In this document: one piece after another, positions 24,473 through 32,791 of the stretch
Layout of the letters: the number at the start of each line of letters is the position of its first letter
Position numbering within the stretch: position 1 is the first letter of the stretch
Source of the DNA: Chitinophagaceae bacterium
GTDB taxonomy: Bacteria > Bacteroidota > Bacteroidia > Chitinophagales > Chitinophagaceae
Assembly (NCBI GenBank): GCA_016787135.1
Contig: JAEUVK010000169.1
Location: 1 to 43,588, forward strand
Length of the DNA: 43,588 bases
Direction of reading: 5' to 3'
The notes under the pieces: model-generated
Database searches by the model: none
The model's input: the letters and a program-made list of their open reading frames with translations, nothing else
What the model was told of the DNA's origin: nothing
Program-made: the position numbers and the translations under genes

Positions 24473-26731
24473 ATGGAGCTGAAGTATTCACAGCATATAG
24501 CAGGCACCCTGAATCTTTCCCTGAAACAGATCAGTAGTATCCACGACCTTCATACTGAAGGGGCGACGATCCCTTTTATTGCCCGTTACCGTAAAGAGGC
24601 CACCGGCAACATGGATGAAGTCGCTATTGCCAATGTGATCGAACAGATCAAGTATTTTGCTGAACTTGAGAAACGCAAGGAAACCGTCATCAAAACGATC
24701 GAAGAAGCCGGTAAGATGACACCGGAACTGAAGAAGCGTATTGAGGATTGTATCAATGCAACCGAACTGGAGGATATTTATCTGCCTTATAAGCCCAAAC
24801 GTAAAACAAAAGCTACTGTGGCGATGGAGAAAGGGCTGGAGCCTTTGGCTAAGGCATTATTTGAACAACAATCGCTGAACGCAGAAGAGGAGGCAGCAAA
24901 GTATACAAATGAACAGGTCAAAGATGTAGCCGATGCATTACAGGGAGCCAGGGACATCATCGCAGAATGGGTTTCAGAGAATGAACAGGCCCGTAATCTT
25001 ATTCGTAAATTATTTACTGAAGAAGCGGTTCTTTCTTCAAGAGTTTTGACAAGCAAGAAAGAAGAAGCCGATGCGCAGAAATACCGTGATTATTTTGAAT
25101 TTAAGGAACCGCTGGCGCAAAGCCCTTCCCACCGCATCCTGGCTATCCGCCGCGGAGAGAAAGAAGGTTTTCTCATCATGGATATCAACATTGGCAAGGA
25201 AACAGGAGTTGAAGAGTTGAAAAGAGTGTTTGTCAAAGCATCCAATGCAGCCGCACAACAGGTTGGGATGGCGATTGAAGATTGTTTTTCCCGATTATTG
25301 AAGCCTTCTATTGAAACAGAATTCAGAACAGCCAGCAAAACAAGAGCGGATGAAGAAGCGATACGGGTGTTTGCCGAAAATCTTCGCCAGTTGTTGCTCG
25401 CCTCTCCGCTTGGTCATAAAAGAGTGATGGCTATTGACCCGGGATTCAGAACGGGCTGCAAAGTAGTTTGCCTCGATGAACACGGAACATTTTTGAAGTA
25501 CAATACCATTTTTCCTCACGCTCCGCAAAATGATTGGAATGGTGCCACCCAAACGATCAAAGAACTGGTAGCAAAATTTGATATAGAAGCAATCGGTTAT
25601 GGCAACGGAACAGCCAGTAAGGAAACAGAACAATTGGTAAGGGGAATTGATTTTGGCAAACCTGTTTCCGTTTTCATGGTGAATGAAAGCGGGGCTTCTA
25701 TTTATTCTGCGAGTGAAGTAGCGAGAGAAGAATTCCCGGATGAGGATGTAACCGTACGCGGGGCCATCAGTATAGGACGTCGCTTACTTGATCCGTTAAG
25801 CGAACTGGTAAAGATAGATGCAAAGAGTATCGGCGTAGGTCAATACCAGCATGACGTAAATCAGAATCGTTTGAAAGAAGCGCTGGACCAGGTAGTGGAA
25901 AGCTGTGTGAACTATGTGGGGGTAGATGTAAACACCGCCAGCAAACATTTACTGATGTATGTTTCGGGACTGAGTTCCACTGTGGCGAAGAATGTAGTGG
26001 AGTACCGTACAAAGAATGGCGGCTTCAAAAGCCGTGATGAACTGAAAAAAGTTTCAATGTTAGGGCCTAAAGCATTTGAGCAGTGTGCGGGATTTTTAAG
26101 AATAGCCAACGCAAAGAACCCATTGGATAACTCTGCCGTGCACCCGGAGAGTTATCATGTTGTAGAAGCCATGGCGACGAAAACAAACAGTACGGTAGCA
26201 GAGCTGATACAAAATGCTGAAGTGAGAAAGCAGATTAAAGCAAAGGATTTTGTGTCTGAAACAGCAGGCCAGTTCACCATTGAAGATATATTGAAAGAAC
26301 TGGAAAAGCCCGGCCGTGATCCCCGATCGCCGATCGAAGAATTTCGTTTTGCTGAAGGAGTGAGTACCATGGATGACCTGAAACCCGGAATGAAAGTACC
26401 CGGCATCGTTACCAACATCACCAATTTCGGCGCTTTTGTGGATGTGGGGGTGAAGCAGGATGGGCTCGTCCATATTTCTCATCTGGCCAACCGTTATATC
26501 AGTGATCCAAATGAAGCCGTAAAGCTGGGACAGAAAGTGATGGCGACCGTGCTGGAAGTGGATATTTCGAGAAAAAGAATATCACTGTCGTTAAAAGATG
26601 GGGAACAAAAGACTGAGGTAAGAGGTCAGAGGTCTGAAGTAAGAGGGCAGAAGGCTTTCAATAAAAAACCGGAATCCTTAAATCCGTTTCAGGCAAAACT
26701 GGCGGAGTTGAAGAAGAATTTTAGGGATTGA
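24473..26731 (+). CDS. tex: Tex-family RNA-binding transcription accessory protein
   Basis: 752 aa, typical length. Order: Tex N-terminal helical region (1-190), YqgF/RuvC-like domain (about 320-460, MAIDPGFRTGCKVVCLDEHG), helix-hairpin-helix repeats (about 490-570, YVSGLSSTVAKNVVEYRTKNG) and a C-terminal S1 domain (about 640-712, GIVTNITNFGAFVDVGVKQD). Tex binds nucleic acid and helps transcription in the cytoplasm. Oddity: just after S1 the protein contains two 7-residue repeats (EVRGQRS/EVRGQKA, residues 715-728) from a 21-bp tandem DNA repeat, related to intergenic DNA at 7345-7370. It lies in the poorly conserved tail, so function is likely kept. Confidence 0.93.
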   Translation: MELKYSQHIAGTLNLSLKQISSIHDLHTEGATIPFIARYRKEATGNMDEVAIANVIEQIKYFAELEKRKETVIKTIEEAGKMTPELKKRIEDCINATELEDIYLPYKPKRKTKATVAMEKGLEPLAKALFEQQSLNAEEEAAKYTNEQVKDVADALQGARDIIAEWVSENEQARNLIRKLFTEEAVLSSRVLTSKKEEADAQKYRDYFEFKEPLAQSPSHRILAIRRGEKEGFLIMDINIGKETGVEELKRVFVKASNAAAQQVGMAIEDCFSRLLKPSIETEFRTASKTRADEEAIRVFAENLRQLLLASPLGHKRVMAIDPGFRTGCKVVCLDEHGTFLKYNTIFPHAPQNDWNGATQTIKELVAKFDIEAIGYGNGTASKETEQLVRGIDFGKPVSVFMVNESGASIYSASEVAREEFPDEDVTVRGAISIGRRLLDPLSELVKIDAKSIGVGQYQHDVNQNRLKEALDQVVESCVNYVGVDVNTASKHLLMYVSGLSSTVAKNVVEYRTKNGGFKSRDELKKVSMLGPKAFEQCAGFLRIANAKNPLDNSAVHPESYHVVEAMATKTNSTVAELIQNAEVRKQIKAKDFVSETAGQFTIEDILKELEKPGRDPRSPIEEFRFAEGVSTMDDLKPGMKVPGIVTNITNFGAFVDVGVKQDGLVHISHLANRYISDPNEAVKLGQKVMATVLEVDISRKRISLSLKDGEQKTEVRGQRSEVRGQKAFNKKPESLNPFQAKLAELKKNFRD
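26614..26655 (+). repeat. 21-bp tandem repeat inside the tex coding region
   Basis: Two 21-bp units (26614-26634 and 26635-26655) of AGGTCAG/AAGTAAG-type sequence. The first 26 bases match the minus strand of 7345-7370 at 20 positions. The unit length is a multiple of three, so the frame is kept. Confidence 0.6.
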
Positions 26732-26745
26732 TTGGAATATTACCC

Positions 26746-26779
26746 AACGCAGCCCACGATTTAAATCGTGGGCTGTGTT
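26746..26779. repeat. Loop-less 34-bp palindrome after tex
   Basis: Two 17-base arms (26746-26762 and 26763-26779), with a single G-T pair, form a near-perfect palindrome 15 bp after the tex stop. It lacks a T-run. It could act as a terminator or 3'-end element, or be a short dispersed palindromic repeat; similar elements built on GCCCACG...CGTGGGC are familiar between genes in Bacteroidota. Confidence 0.6.
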
Positions 26780-26903
26780 GTTAACGGAGTGTTCGATCTC
26801 TAAGTTTTATTGTGGGATTTTTTCATTGATGCGTCAATTTGTAGTGGAGTTACAGCCGATACCCAATAATAGCTATCTTTAGGTAAGTTGATTAATCATT
26901 GCT

Positions 26904-27770
26904 ATGCGGTATTTTCCTTTGGTGGGAGCCCTTCTGATACTTCTCGCTTGCCGGTCAAAAGAGAGAATTGAAATTTCTTTTCCGAATGGCGGGGTCAATT
27001 ACTCATCGGATGTAGAGACTTTAGGTGAGAATTTTTACCAATATCCATTTAAAGATTCCCTTTCTTATTGGGATTCTGTTACAGAGGCATATTGGGGACC
27101 AATTTTTTTCAGCTCTTTTGAAGAATCAAATCTTAGCTTGCACTCGCCTGCAGAAAATACCTTTCGTCTGATATATGAAACATCACTAGGGCACTATGCT
27201 TCAATTATCATCCTGACACAAGATCAGGTCGTTGTTAAGGCTATAAGGTCGGGCTTCCTATATGAACATCTAGGGGATAGTTTATTAACTGAAACCGAAA
27301 GATGGCATTTCGAACTATTGAATCTCGGCATGATTAAACCTTCTTATCGGGATAAATACTTCGATTCGCTTACCAATGCAATGCCAACATTACGTAATCC
27401 TGCTTATCATCTTTATTTGTTTAGGAAGGGATGGTATCGAAAAAATAAAGAGTTTACATACAAGACATGGAGAAAAAGATTAAGTCGGGAAAAATATCTG
27501 TATTTTGTTAATAAACTGAATGCATCAGAATTTTGGAACGTTGGTCGTTCTCCTTTATGTACGAATGGTGATATGGATGGCTTCGGCTTTTTACTTGAGG
27601 CAGCCACATTGAAGAAGTATCAGACTGTTGGATTCACCAGTTGCCCGGAGTTACCATTATTAAATCAGTTTTGTAGAGAATTGATGCGCTTTTCTGGTTT
27701 GGTTGACGCTAAAAAGGAATGGATTGACAAACTTTCTTCAGAAACAAAACGAAAGCAAGAAGCAAATTAA
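26904..27770 (+). CDS. Lipoprotein of unknown function
   Basis: 288 aa. The N-terminus MRYFPLVGALLILLACRSKE is a lipoprotein signal with lipobox Cys16. The mature part is rich in Tyr, Phe and Trp with no motif I recognise (PLCTNGDMDGFGFLLEAATL is the most striking segment). A TATCTTTA box at 26874-26881 lies 22 bp before the ATG. The gene converges on the cupin gene, and the two stop codons abut with no base between them. Confidence 0.7.
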   Translation: MRYFPLVGALLILLACRSKERIEISFPNGGVNYSSDVETLGENFYQYPFKDSLSYWDSVTEAYWGPIFFSSFEESNLSLHSPAENTFRLIYETSLGHYASIIILTQDQVVVKAIRSGFLYEHLGDSLLTETERWHFELLNLGMIKPSYRDKYFDSLTNAMPTLRNPAYHLYLFRKGWYRKNKEFTYKTWRKRLSREKYLYFVNKLNASEFWNVGRSPLCTNGDMDGFGFLLEAATLKKYQTVGFTSCPELPLLNQFCRELMRFSGLVDAKKEWIDKLSSETKRKQEAN

Positions 27771-28085
27771 CTACTTATAATCTTCCCTCACCGGGTTAAA
27801 TACATCGATCACTTTACAATCCGTTTTAGCTACAGCCCCATGTGGTACATTGGACGGGATCACGTAATACATACCGGCAGTTAAGGAAACAGGTTTACCA
27901 CCGATCACCATGTCTAATCGTCCTTCGAGGATATAAGTGATCTGTTCATGCGGGTGATGATGAGCAGGAAGATCGCTGCCTGCCTTTATTTCTACGTATC
28001 CAAAGGTCATATTCGTTCCATGTGCATAATGACCGGTAATGCCCGGTACGAGTTCTTTCGGTGGAATATTCCTGATTGACTGCAT
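27771..28085 (-). CDS. Small single-domain cupin
   Basis: 104 aa. One beta-barrel cupin with LPAHHHPHEQITYILEG (His42, His44, Gln48 as likely metal ligands) and a second motif IPSNVPHGA (His82). Such small cupins bind a divalent metal and may be sugar- or pectin-degradation helpers, dioxygenase-like or regulatory; the substrate cannot be told. It starts 2 bp after the methyltransferase stop, so they form one transcript. Confidence 0.82.
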   Translation of the reverse strand: MQSIRNIPPKELVPGITGHYAHGTNMTFGYVEIKAGSDLPAHHHPHEQITYILEGRLDMVIGGKPVSLTAGMYYVIPSNVPHGAVAKTDCKVIDVFNPVREDYK

Positions 28086-28087
28086 GG

Positions 28088-28711
28088 TTATTTTCTTTTA
28101 AAACTGCAAAATAAAAAGTTCTGCGTGGTGTTGAAAGGCGTCACATGGTCTTCCTGAATGCATTTGATCCTTTCAAAGGAAGCCTCAAACCGGGACGACA
28201 TGGATGCTTCTGAATATTGTTTGATCTCCAGGCCACTGCATTTTTTTGGTCCCTGTTCTGAAAAAGTTCCTAATACGAGGTAACCGTCTTTTTTGATGGC
28301 ATGCTCTGCAATGGATACGTATTTATTGATCTTTTCTTCGGTGGTCAGGAAATGAAATGCAGCCCTGTCGTGCCAGAAATCAAACGCAACAGGCGGTTCA
28401 AATGCTATAACATCTGAAACGACCCAGTGGACTTTGTCTGCTCTTTCACCTAATCTCTTTTTCGCCCTTTCAATAGCGTTGGCTGAAATATCGAGTACCC
28501 AAATGTTTTCATACCCTTTATCAAGCAGTACATCTACGAGGTGACTATCACCCCCGCCGATATCAATAATATTGGCGGTTAATGGCAGCTTGAACAATTC
28601 CAGGAACTCAACAGAGGTTTTAGGATAGGGCTGAAACCAGCTTACTTCCTGTTCTGTTTTGGTGTCGTAAATATTTTCCCAATGGGATTTCCGGTCTGTG
28701 TCAGTATTCAC
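28088..28711 (-). CDS. Class I SAM-dependent methyltransferase
   Basis: 207 aa. Motif I is NIIDIGGGDSHLVD (48-60), the SAM-binding loop; motif II-type acid in VLDISANAIERAKKRL; post-motif VVSDVIAFEPP; and DFWHDRAAFHFLTTEE, a signature of a methyltransferase-11/25-like subgroup whose members often start with WFQPYPKTS as here. Substrate unknown. Cytoplasmic. It sits upstream of the cupin and downstream (19 bp) of the ATP-grasp-like gene, so the three may be co-transcribed. Confidence 0.85.
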   Translation of the reverse strand: MNTDTDRKSHWENIYDTKTEQEVSWFQPYPKTSVEFLELFKLPLTANIIDIGGGDSHLVDVLLDKGYENIWVLDISANAIERAKKRLGERADKVHWVVSDVIAFEPPVAFDFWHDRAAFHFLTTEEKINKYVSIAEHAIKKDGYLVLGTFSEQGPKKCSGLEIKQYSEASMSSRFEASFERIKCIQEDHVTPFNTTQNFLFCSFKRK

Positions 28712-28730
28712 GATTCAAAAGTTTAAACAA

Positions 28731-29927
28731 TCATTTTTCAAACAAACAAAAACTGCCGCCTACCCATTCTTTGTCTTTGTTATATCGTACCCCGATCATT
28801 TTTCCTTTACTTAGCCTGGCAAGGTTATTGGCAGGCACTGGTCTTGCTGTTCCGTCCTTCCAGAAATAGAATAACCTTATCTCACATTTGGCGGGGATGT
28901 CGGGTGTTACAATGGCATCAGCATATTGCACTTTATGCTGCAGTATCCAGTTCTCAGGATCTTTTACTGCATCAATATCTTTTTGCGTTACATCGATCAC
29001 TACTCCCTGCCCGGCAAACGAGAAAAGAGGTTTTAATACATAGTTCTCCAGGTCGGAAGGCGCTTGCTTCAATTCATTCAAAAAGTAAGTAGGCGGCACA
29101 TACGGATGCTTAATGAATGGCATCGTGTATTTGCTGATACGGTAAAACCAGTTGGGATGGGGTACCCATTCCACGTCTAATTCTTCAAAAAGAATTTTTC
29201 CTTTCTCCTGTACATCGGCAGGCTGCTGCTGCAGATCATCGAAGATGACACGGTTGTAAATTCTTTTAATAACCGTTTTCTTTCCATCTTTCAGGTAATA
29301 TAGTTTATTACCCTCTTTGATCAGTTCAGTCAGGCAAACAATGCTGATACCGAGGTAATCTTTGGTGGCGTGGAAATCAATTCGTGTTTTTTGTTTTTCA
29401 GGAAATATTTCCAGCAATATCACATTCTCCGGTTTCTCATCTTTTGCAATGATCTCTTTTAATGCCTGTATATACGATTCTCGGGTATGCCCGCCAAGAT
29501 ACGCTTCGAAACCAGGCGGGACAGGAAAGTGTTTTCTGAATATATCATCCAGTACCACTTCATAGGCAAACAGGGAAGGGAAACCCTGCATCTCTATCAG
29601 CTGTGGTTCGTATTCTTTTTTCTCATTGATGCAAACACCGAAATCAAAGGCGATGAAATGCGAATGATCATTTTCACCGGGCACCTGCAGGTTCCCGGGA
29701 ATGGCATTCTTTGTTAACTCTTTGAATTTCGGGTCAACGATGACATCTATGATGCTTTCACAGGCATCCAGTAATTTTTTGGTGAATTCTTTCGGGACAA
29801 ACACCGGCGTCTCTGCTACGCGGAATTCAATAGTACCGGGATGGGCCTCGTTAAGATCTACGAGGAAGTTGCCGTATTTTTCAATGGTGAAATCTTTATT
29901 GAATTTTTTGCGCAGCGGTGGTATCAT
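28731..29927 (-). CDS. ATP-grasp-like protein of unknown substrate
   Basis: 398 aa. The C-terminal half has features of an ATP-grasp ligase: KRIYNRVIFDDL, the glycine-rich segment YVLKPLFSFAGQGVVID with a Lys in the ATP-binding position, and CEIRLFYFWKDG with Glu and Arg like a metal/phosphate site. The N-terminal half (about 1-180) is of unknown type with FDFGVCIN and PQLIEMQGFPSLFAYE. ATP-grasp enzymes join a carboxylate to an amine or thiol, so a small peptide-like product is possible. I cannot place it in a named family. A class I glutamine amidotransferase lies 137 bp upstream. Confidence 0.6.
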   Translation of the reverse strand: MIPPLRKKFNKDFTIEKYGNFLVDLNEAHPGTIEFRVAETPVFVPKEFTKKLLDACESIIDVIVDPKFKELTKNAIPGNLQVPGENDHSHFIAFDFGVCINEKKEYEPQLIEMQGFPSLFAYEVVLDDIFRKHFPVPPGFEAYLGGHTRESYIQALKEIIAKDEKPENVILLEIFPEKQKTRIDFHATKDYLGISIVCLTELIKEGNKLYYLKDGKKTVIKRIYNRVIFDDLQQQPADVQEKGKILFEELDVEWVPHPNWFYRISKYTMPFIKHPYVPPTYFLNELKQAPSDLENYVLKPLFSFAGQGVVIDVTQKDIDAVKDPENWILQHKVQYADAIVTPDIPAKCEIRLFYFWKDGTARPVPANNLARLSKGKMIGVRYNKDKEWVGGSFCLFEK

Positions 29928-30064
29928 TCATGATGGATTTAAACGGGGATTAAGTTACTGAATGGAGACAGAGATACCAAAATTTCACGCAAAGGCGCAG
30001 CAGGGAAATACCATATACCAGCTAAGAGCAGCTTTTAACCGGGCAAAGATTTATCATAAGATAA

Positions 30065-30904
30065 TCAGGCGTATTCCCGGACACCTATGGCAGAGTCGAG
30101 GAAGTTGAACAGAATGCGGGAGTAGGTCCACATGATCTTATCGGGATCGCTCAGGTGTTCAAGCATGTTATTCAGCTTTTCTTCTCCGTAGCTTTCAATA
30201 ACGATCTTTCTTTTTTCTTCCGTTTGCAGGTGACGGCTCATCCCCACCGGGTCAGCTTCGGGGTGAAACTGTGTGCCGATCATATACTCATTGAAACGGA
30301 TACCCATCACCGCTCTTTCGTATGGTACATGCGGACGGTCTTTTTCAATACAAAGTATCTGTGCTCCCATTTCATTTAATAAAGAGAGGTTAGGCTGTAC
30401 CAATTGGTAATCCCGGCTGTCAACTGCGTAGAACGGATCACGGAGACCGTCAAATACCGTTTCATCTTTTCCGTCTTCCAGCATATGAACGGGGAAAACG
30501 CCGAAAGCAGTGGATCTTCTTTTGCGGAGAACACCAATGTTAAAGTAGCGGCTGGCTAACTGGAATGAATGACAAATAAAAAAGATATGCTTTTTCCGGG
30601 CGTTAGAAGGGTTATTGTTCCATCTCTCCATTTCATTCAGCCAGCGGTTCCAGTTGATGTCCCAGTCGTCGAAGCGTGTAGAAAGAGGATCGCCTGGCCC
30701 GCCGCTGGAAATATATATATCAAAAGAAGTATCGGGCAGCTCATTCTTTACCCTTACGTCAAATTCTGTCTGCTGAATAACCGTACTGTTATCTTCCGCC
30801 CATTCATGGAGTATCTGGCGGATGCATCGCATACTCTGGTTGGGTCTGCCTTCATTCAGGTCGAGGATCGCTATGCGAATAGGGCGATTTTCGCTGGTAA
30901 TCAT
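30065..30904 (-). CDS. Class I glutamine amidotransferase-like protein
   Basis: 279 aa from the ATG at 30904 (MITSENRPIRIAILDLNEG); an in-frame ATG at 30928 adds eight residues. I prefer 30904 because a TATGTTTG -7 box (30916-30909) lies between the two. The fold is that of GMP-synthase-type glutaminases: nucleophile Cys111 in FFICHSFQLA, and His214-x-Glu216 in GTQFHPEAD, with ISSGGPGDP at the oxyanion loop. The usual GxCxG elbow is changed to ICHSF. There is no synthase domain, so ammonia or an amide-cleaved product would serve a partner, perhaps the ATP-grasp-like protein next to it. The start choice implies a very short leader. Confidence 0.8.
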   Translation of the reverse strand: MITSENRPIRIAILDLNEGRPNQSMRCIRQILHEWAEDNSTVIQQTEFDVRVKNELPDTSFDIYISSGGPGDPLSTRFDDWDINWNRWLNEMERWNNNPSNARKKHIFFICHSFQLASRYFNIGVLRKRRSTAFGVFPVHMLEDGKDETVFDGLRDPFYAVDSRDYQLVQPNLSLLNEMGAQILCIEKDRPHVPYERAVMGIRFNEYMIGTQFHPEADPVGMSRHLQTEEKRKIVIESYGEEKLNNMLEHLSDPDKIMWTYSRILFNFLDSAIGVREYA

Positions 30905-30908
30905 CGTG

Positions 30909-30916
30909 CAAACATA
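30909..30916 (-). promoter_or_regulatory. -7 box before the glutamine amidotransferase gene
   Basis: On the minus strand TATGTTTG matches TAnnTTTG. It ends 4 bp before the ATG at 30904, suggesting a leaderless or nearly leaderless mRNA. No -33 TTG at usual spacing. Confidence 0.4.
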
Positions 30917-31119
30917 CAAATTTTTCAACGGATGCCTATGTCCCCGGGCTTACAGTTTTACAGGCAAATGCGAATTTCTTGTCGGGGAGATAAGAGGAAT
31001 TATGTATCCGGTTGTTTAATGGCTATTAAGCTTCTGTCGCAGGCTTATCCATTGCAAAGTGAAGGACTCCGTTCATCTTCCTGTTCATTAGTAAACTGGC
31101 GATACCTGTTTCTGAGGAA

Positions 31120-32766
31120 TTATTTCTTTTCATAGACTTTTTCCCCTCCCACAAATGTTTTGAGCACCTTCACCTGCAGCAGTTCATTTTCATTTGCTTT
31201 CAGGATGTCTTTGTCAAGAATAATAAAGTCGGCAAACCTTCCTTTTTCTAAAGACCCTTTTTCGTTCTCTTCAAAGTTGGCTTTAGCTGCCCATATCGTC
31301 ATACCTTTTAATGCTTCTTCCCTTGTCAGTGCGTTTTCCATTTGATACCCTCCGCCAGGCCATCCTTTGGCATCTTTGCGGGCAACCGCTGCATAGAATG
31401 TTTTAAATGGCGAAATATCTTCAACCGGGAAATCGGTACCCAGTGGTATCCATCCGTTTTGCTGCAATAATTGTTTGAAAGCATAAGCGCCTTTTACTCT
31501 TTCAGCGCCTAACCGGTCGCCGGCCCAGTACATATCTGAAGTAGCATGTGTCGGTTGCACGGAGGGAATAATGGAATTAGCCCCGAACAACGCAAAATCA
31601 TTTTGGTTCACCACCTGTGCATGCTCTATACGCCAGCGGAGGTCATTTTTCCCTTTCAGGTATTTGGCATAAATGTTCAGAATGGTTCTGTTACCGCTAT
31701 CGCCGATAGCATGTGTGCAAAGCTGGAAACCTTTTTTATATATCCGGCTGGCGACGGAATCAAAATGTTCAGGTCTGCTTAACAGGAAACCGTAATGGCC
31801 GGGCTTATCACTATACGGGGCTAACAAACAGGCTCCTCTTGATCCTAATGCACCATCTCCATATACTTTGAAACTTCTTACGTTCAAACGGTCTGTTTTG
31901 ATGATGCCATTCTTTTCTAAATAATCATAATTCTTTTGTTCATCACTGAGCATTACATACAATCGCATCTTTAATTCGCCATCTGCCTGCATAGCTTTGA
32001 TGCCTTCTACGGCTTCAAAGCCGAGGCCGCAATCATCAATAGTGGTCAGCCCAACAGCAAAGCAATTCTTTTCTGCATCTTTCAATACCTCTTTGAATTG
32101 TTCTTTTGTTTGCCCTGGTATTTTTGAAGAGACAAGATCAACGGCATTGTCAATTAATACGCCTGTCAGTTTTCCATTCTTCACCTCTACGTCCCCGCCA
32201 ACCAGTTTATCACCGGTTTTTATACCTGCTGCGTCCAATGCCTTTTGATTGGCGATAGCTGCGTGTCCGTCAATGCGGGTAAGGATAACGGGATTGTCTT
32301 TAAAAGCCATGTCCAATGCATCTTTCTCCGGAAATTCTTTGGTTGCCCAGTCATTCTGGTCCCAGCCCCTGCCTGCTATCCATTCACCCGTTTTTATTCC
32401 ATTGTCGCTTGTGAATTTTACTGTTCTTGCCACTACTTCTTCCCAGCTTTCGGCTCCGACAAGGTTCACTCTTTGCAAACTATTCCCATATCCTGCAAAA
32501 TGTGCATGGGCATCAATGAAGCCGGGGTAAATGAACTTTCCTTCTGCATCTAATCTTTCTTTTGGATCATACTTTGATTCCAGGTCTGTTATATTTCCGG
32601 TTGCCAGTATCTTCCCATCTTTTATCACCATAGCTTCAGTAGTGGAGAAAGAGGGATCGACCGTATAAACGGTAGCATTATACACCAGCAGGTCTGTTTT
32701 TTCTTTTTGCGAACAGGAAACAACGAAACAGATCAGTGCAATAGTTACGAGTGTATTTTTTTTCAT
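31120..32766 (-). CDS. Lipoprotein amidohydrolase (YtcJ-like, amidohydrolase 3)
   Basis: 548 aa. Lipoprotein signal with Cys18 (MKKNTLVTIALICFVVSCSQ). The metal-dependent TIM-barrel hydrolase has FIDAHAHF (His87 and His89), a later LCTHAIGD and LRWRIEHAQ, and GTDFPVED with the active-site Asp. The YtcJ-like subgroup hydrolyses amide or similar bonds in varied, mostly unassigned, small molecules. Here it is anchored outside the cytoplasm. The gene lies 25 bp after the amidase gene, so the pair is probably an operon for extracytoplasmic breakdown of an amide compound. Confidence 0.88.
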   Translation of the reverse strand: MKKNTLVTIALICFVVSCSQKEKTDLLVYNATVYTVDPSFSTTEAMVIKDGKILATGNITDLESKYDPKERLDAEGKFIYPGFIDAHAHFAGYGNSLQRVNLVGAESWEEVVARTVKFTSDNGIKTGEWIAGRGWDQNDWATKEFPEKDALDMAFKDNPVILTRIDGHAAIANQKALDAAGIKTGDKLVGGDVEVKNGKLTGVLIDNAVDLVSSKIPGQTKEQFKEVLKDAEKNCFAVGLTTIDDCGLGFEAVEGIKAMQADGELKMRLYVMLSDEQKNYDYLEKNGIIKTDRLNVRSFKVYGDGALGSRGACLLAPYSDKPGHYGFLLSRPEHFDSVASRIYKKGFQLCTHAIGDSGNRTILNIYAKYLKGKNDLRWRIEHAQVVNQNDFALFGANSIIPSVQPTHATSDMYWAGDRLGAERVKGAYAFKQLLQQNGWIPLGTDFPVEDISPFKTFYAAVARKDAKGWPGGGYQMENALTREEALKGMTIWAAKANFEENEKGSLEKGRFADFIILDKDILKANENELLQVKVLKTFVGGEKVYEKK

Positions 32767-32791
32767 GTATCTCTTTTAATTCAGGGTGATC

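Noticed and set aside
30569..31135. 188-codon plus-strand frame opposite the glutamine amidotransferase gene
   Set aside because: The minus strand encodes a protein with catalytic Cys and His-x-Glu; the plus frame has no domain and is a shadow.
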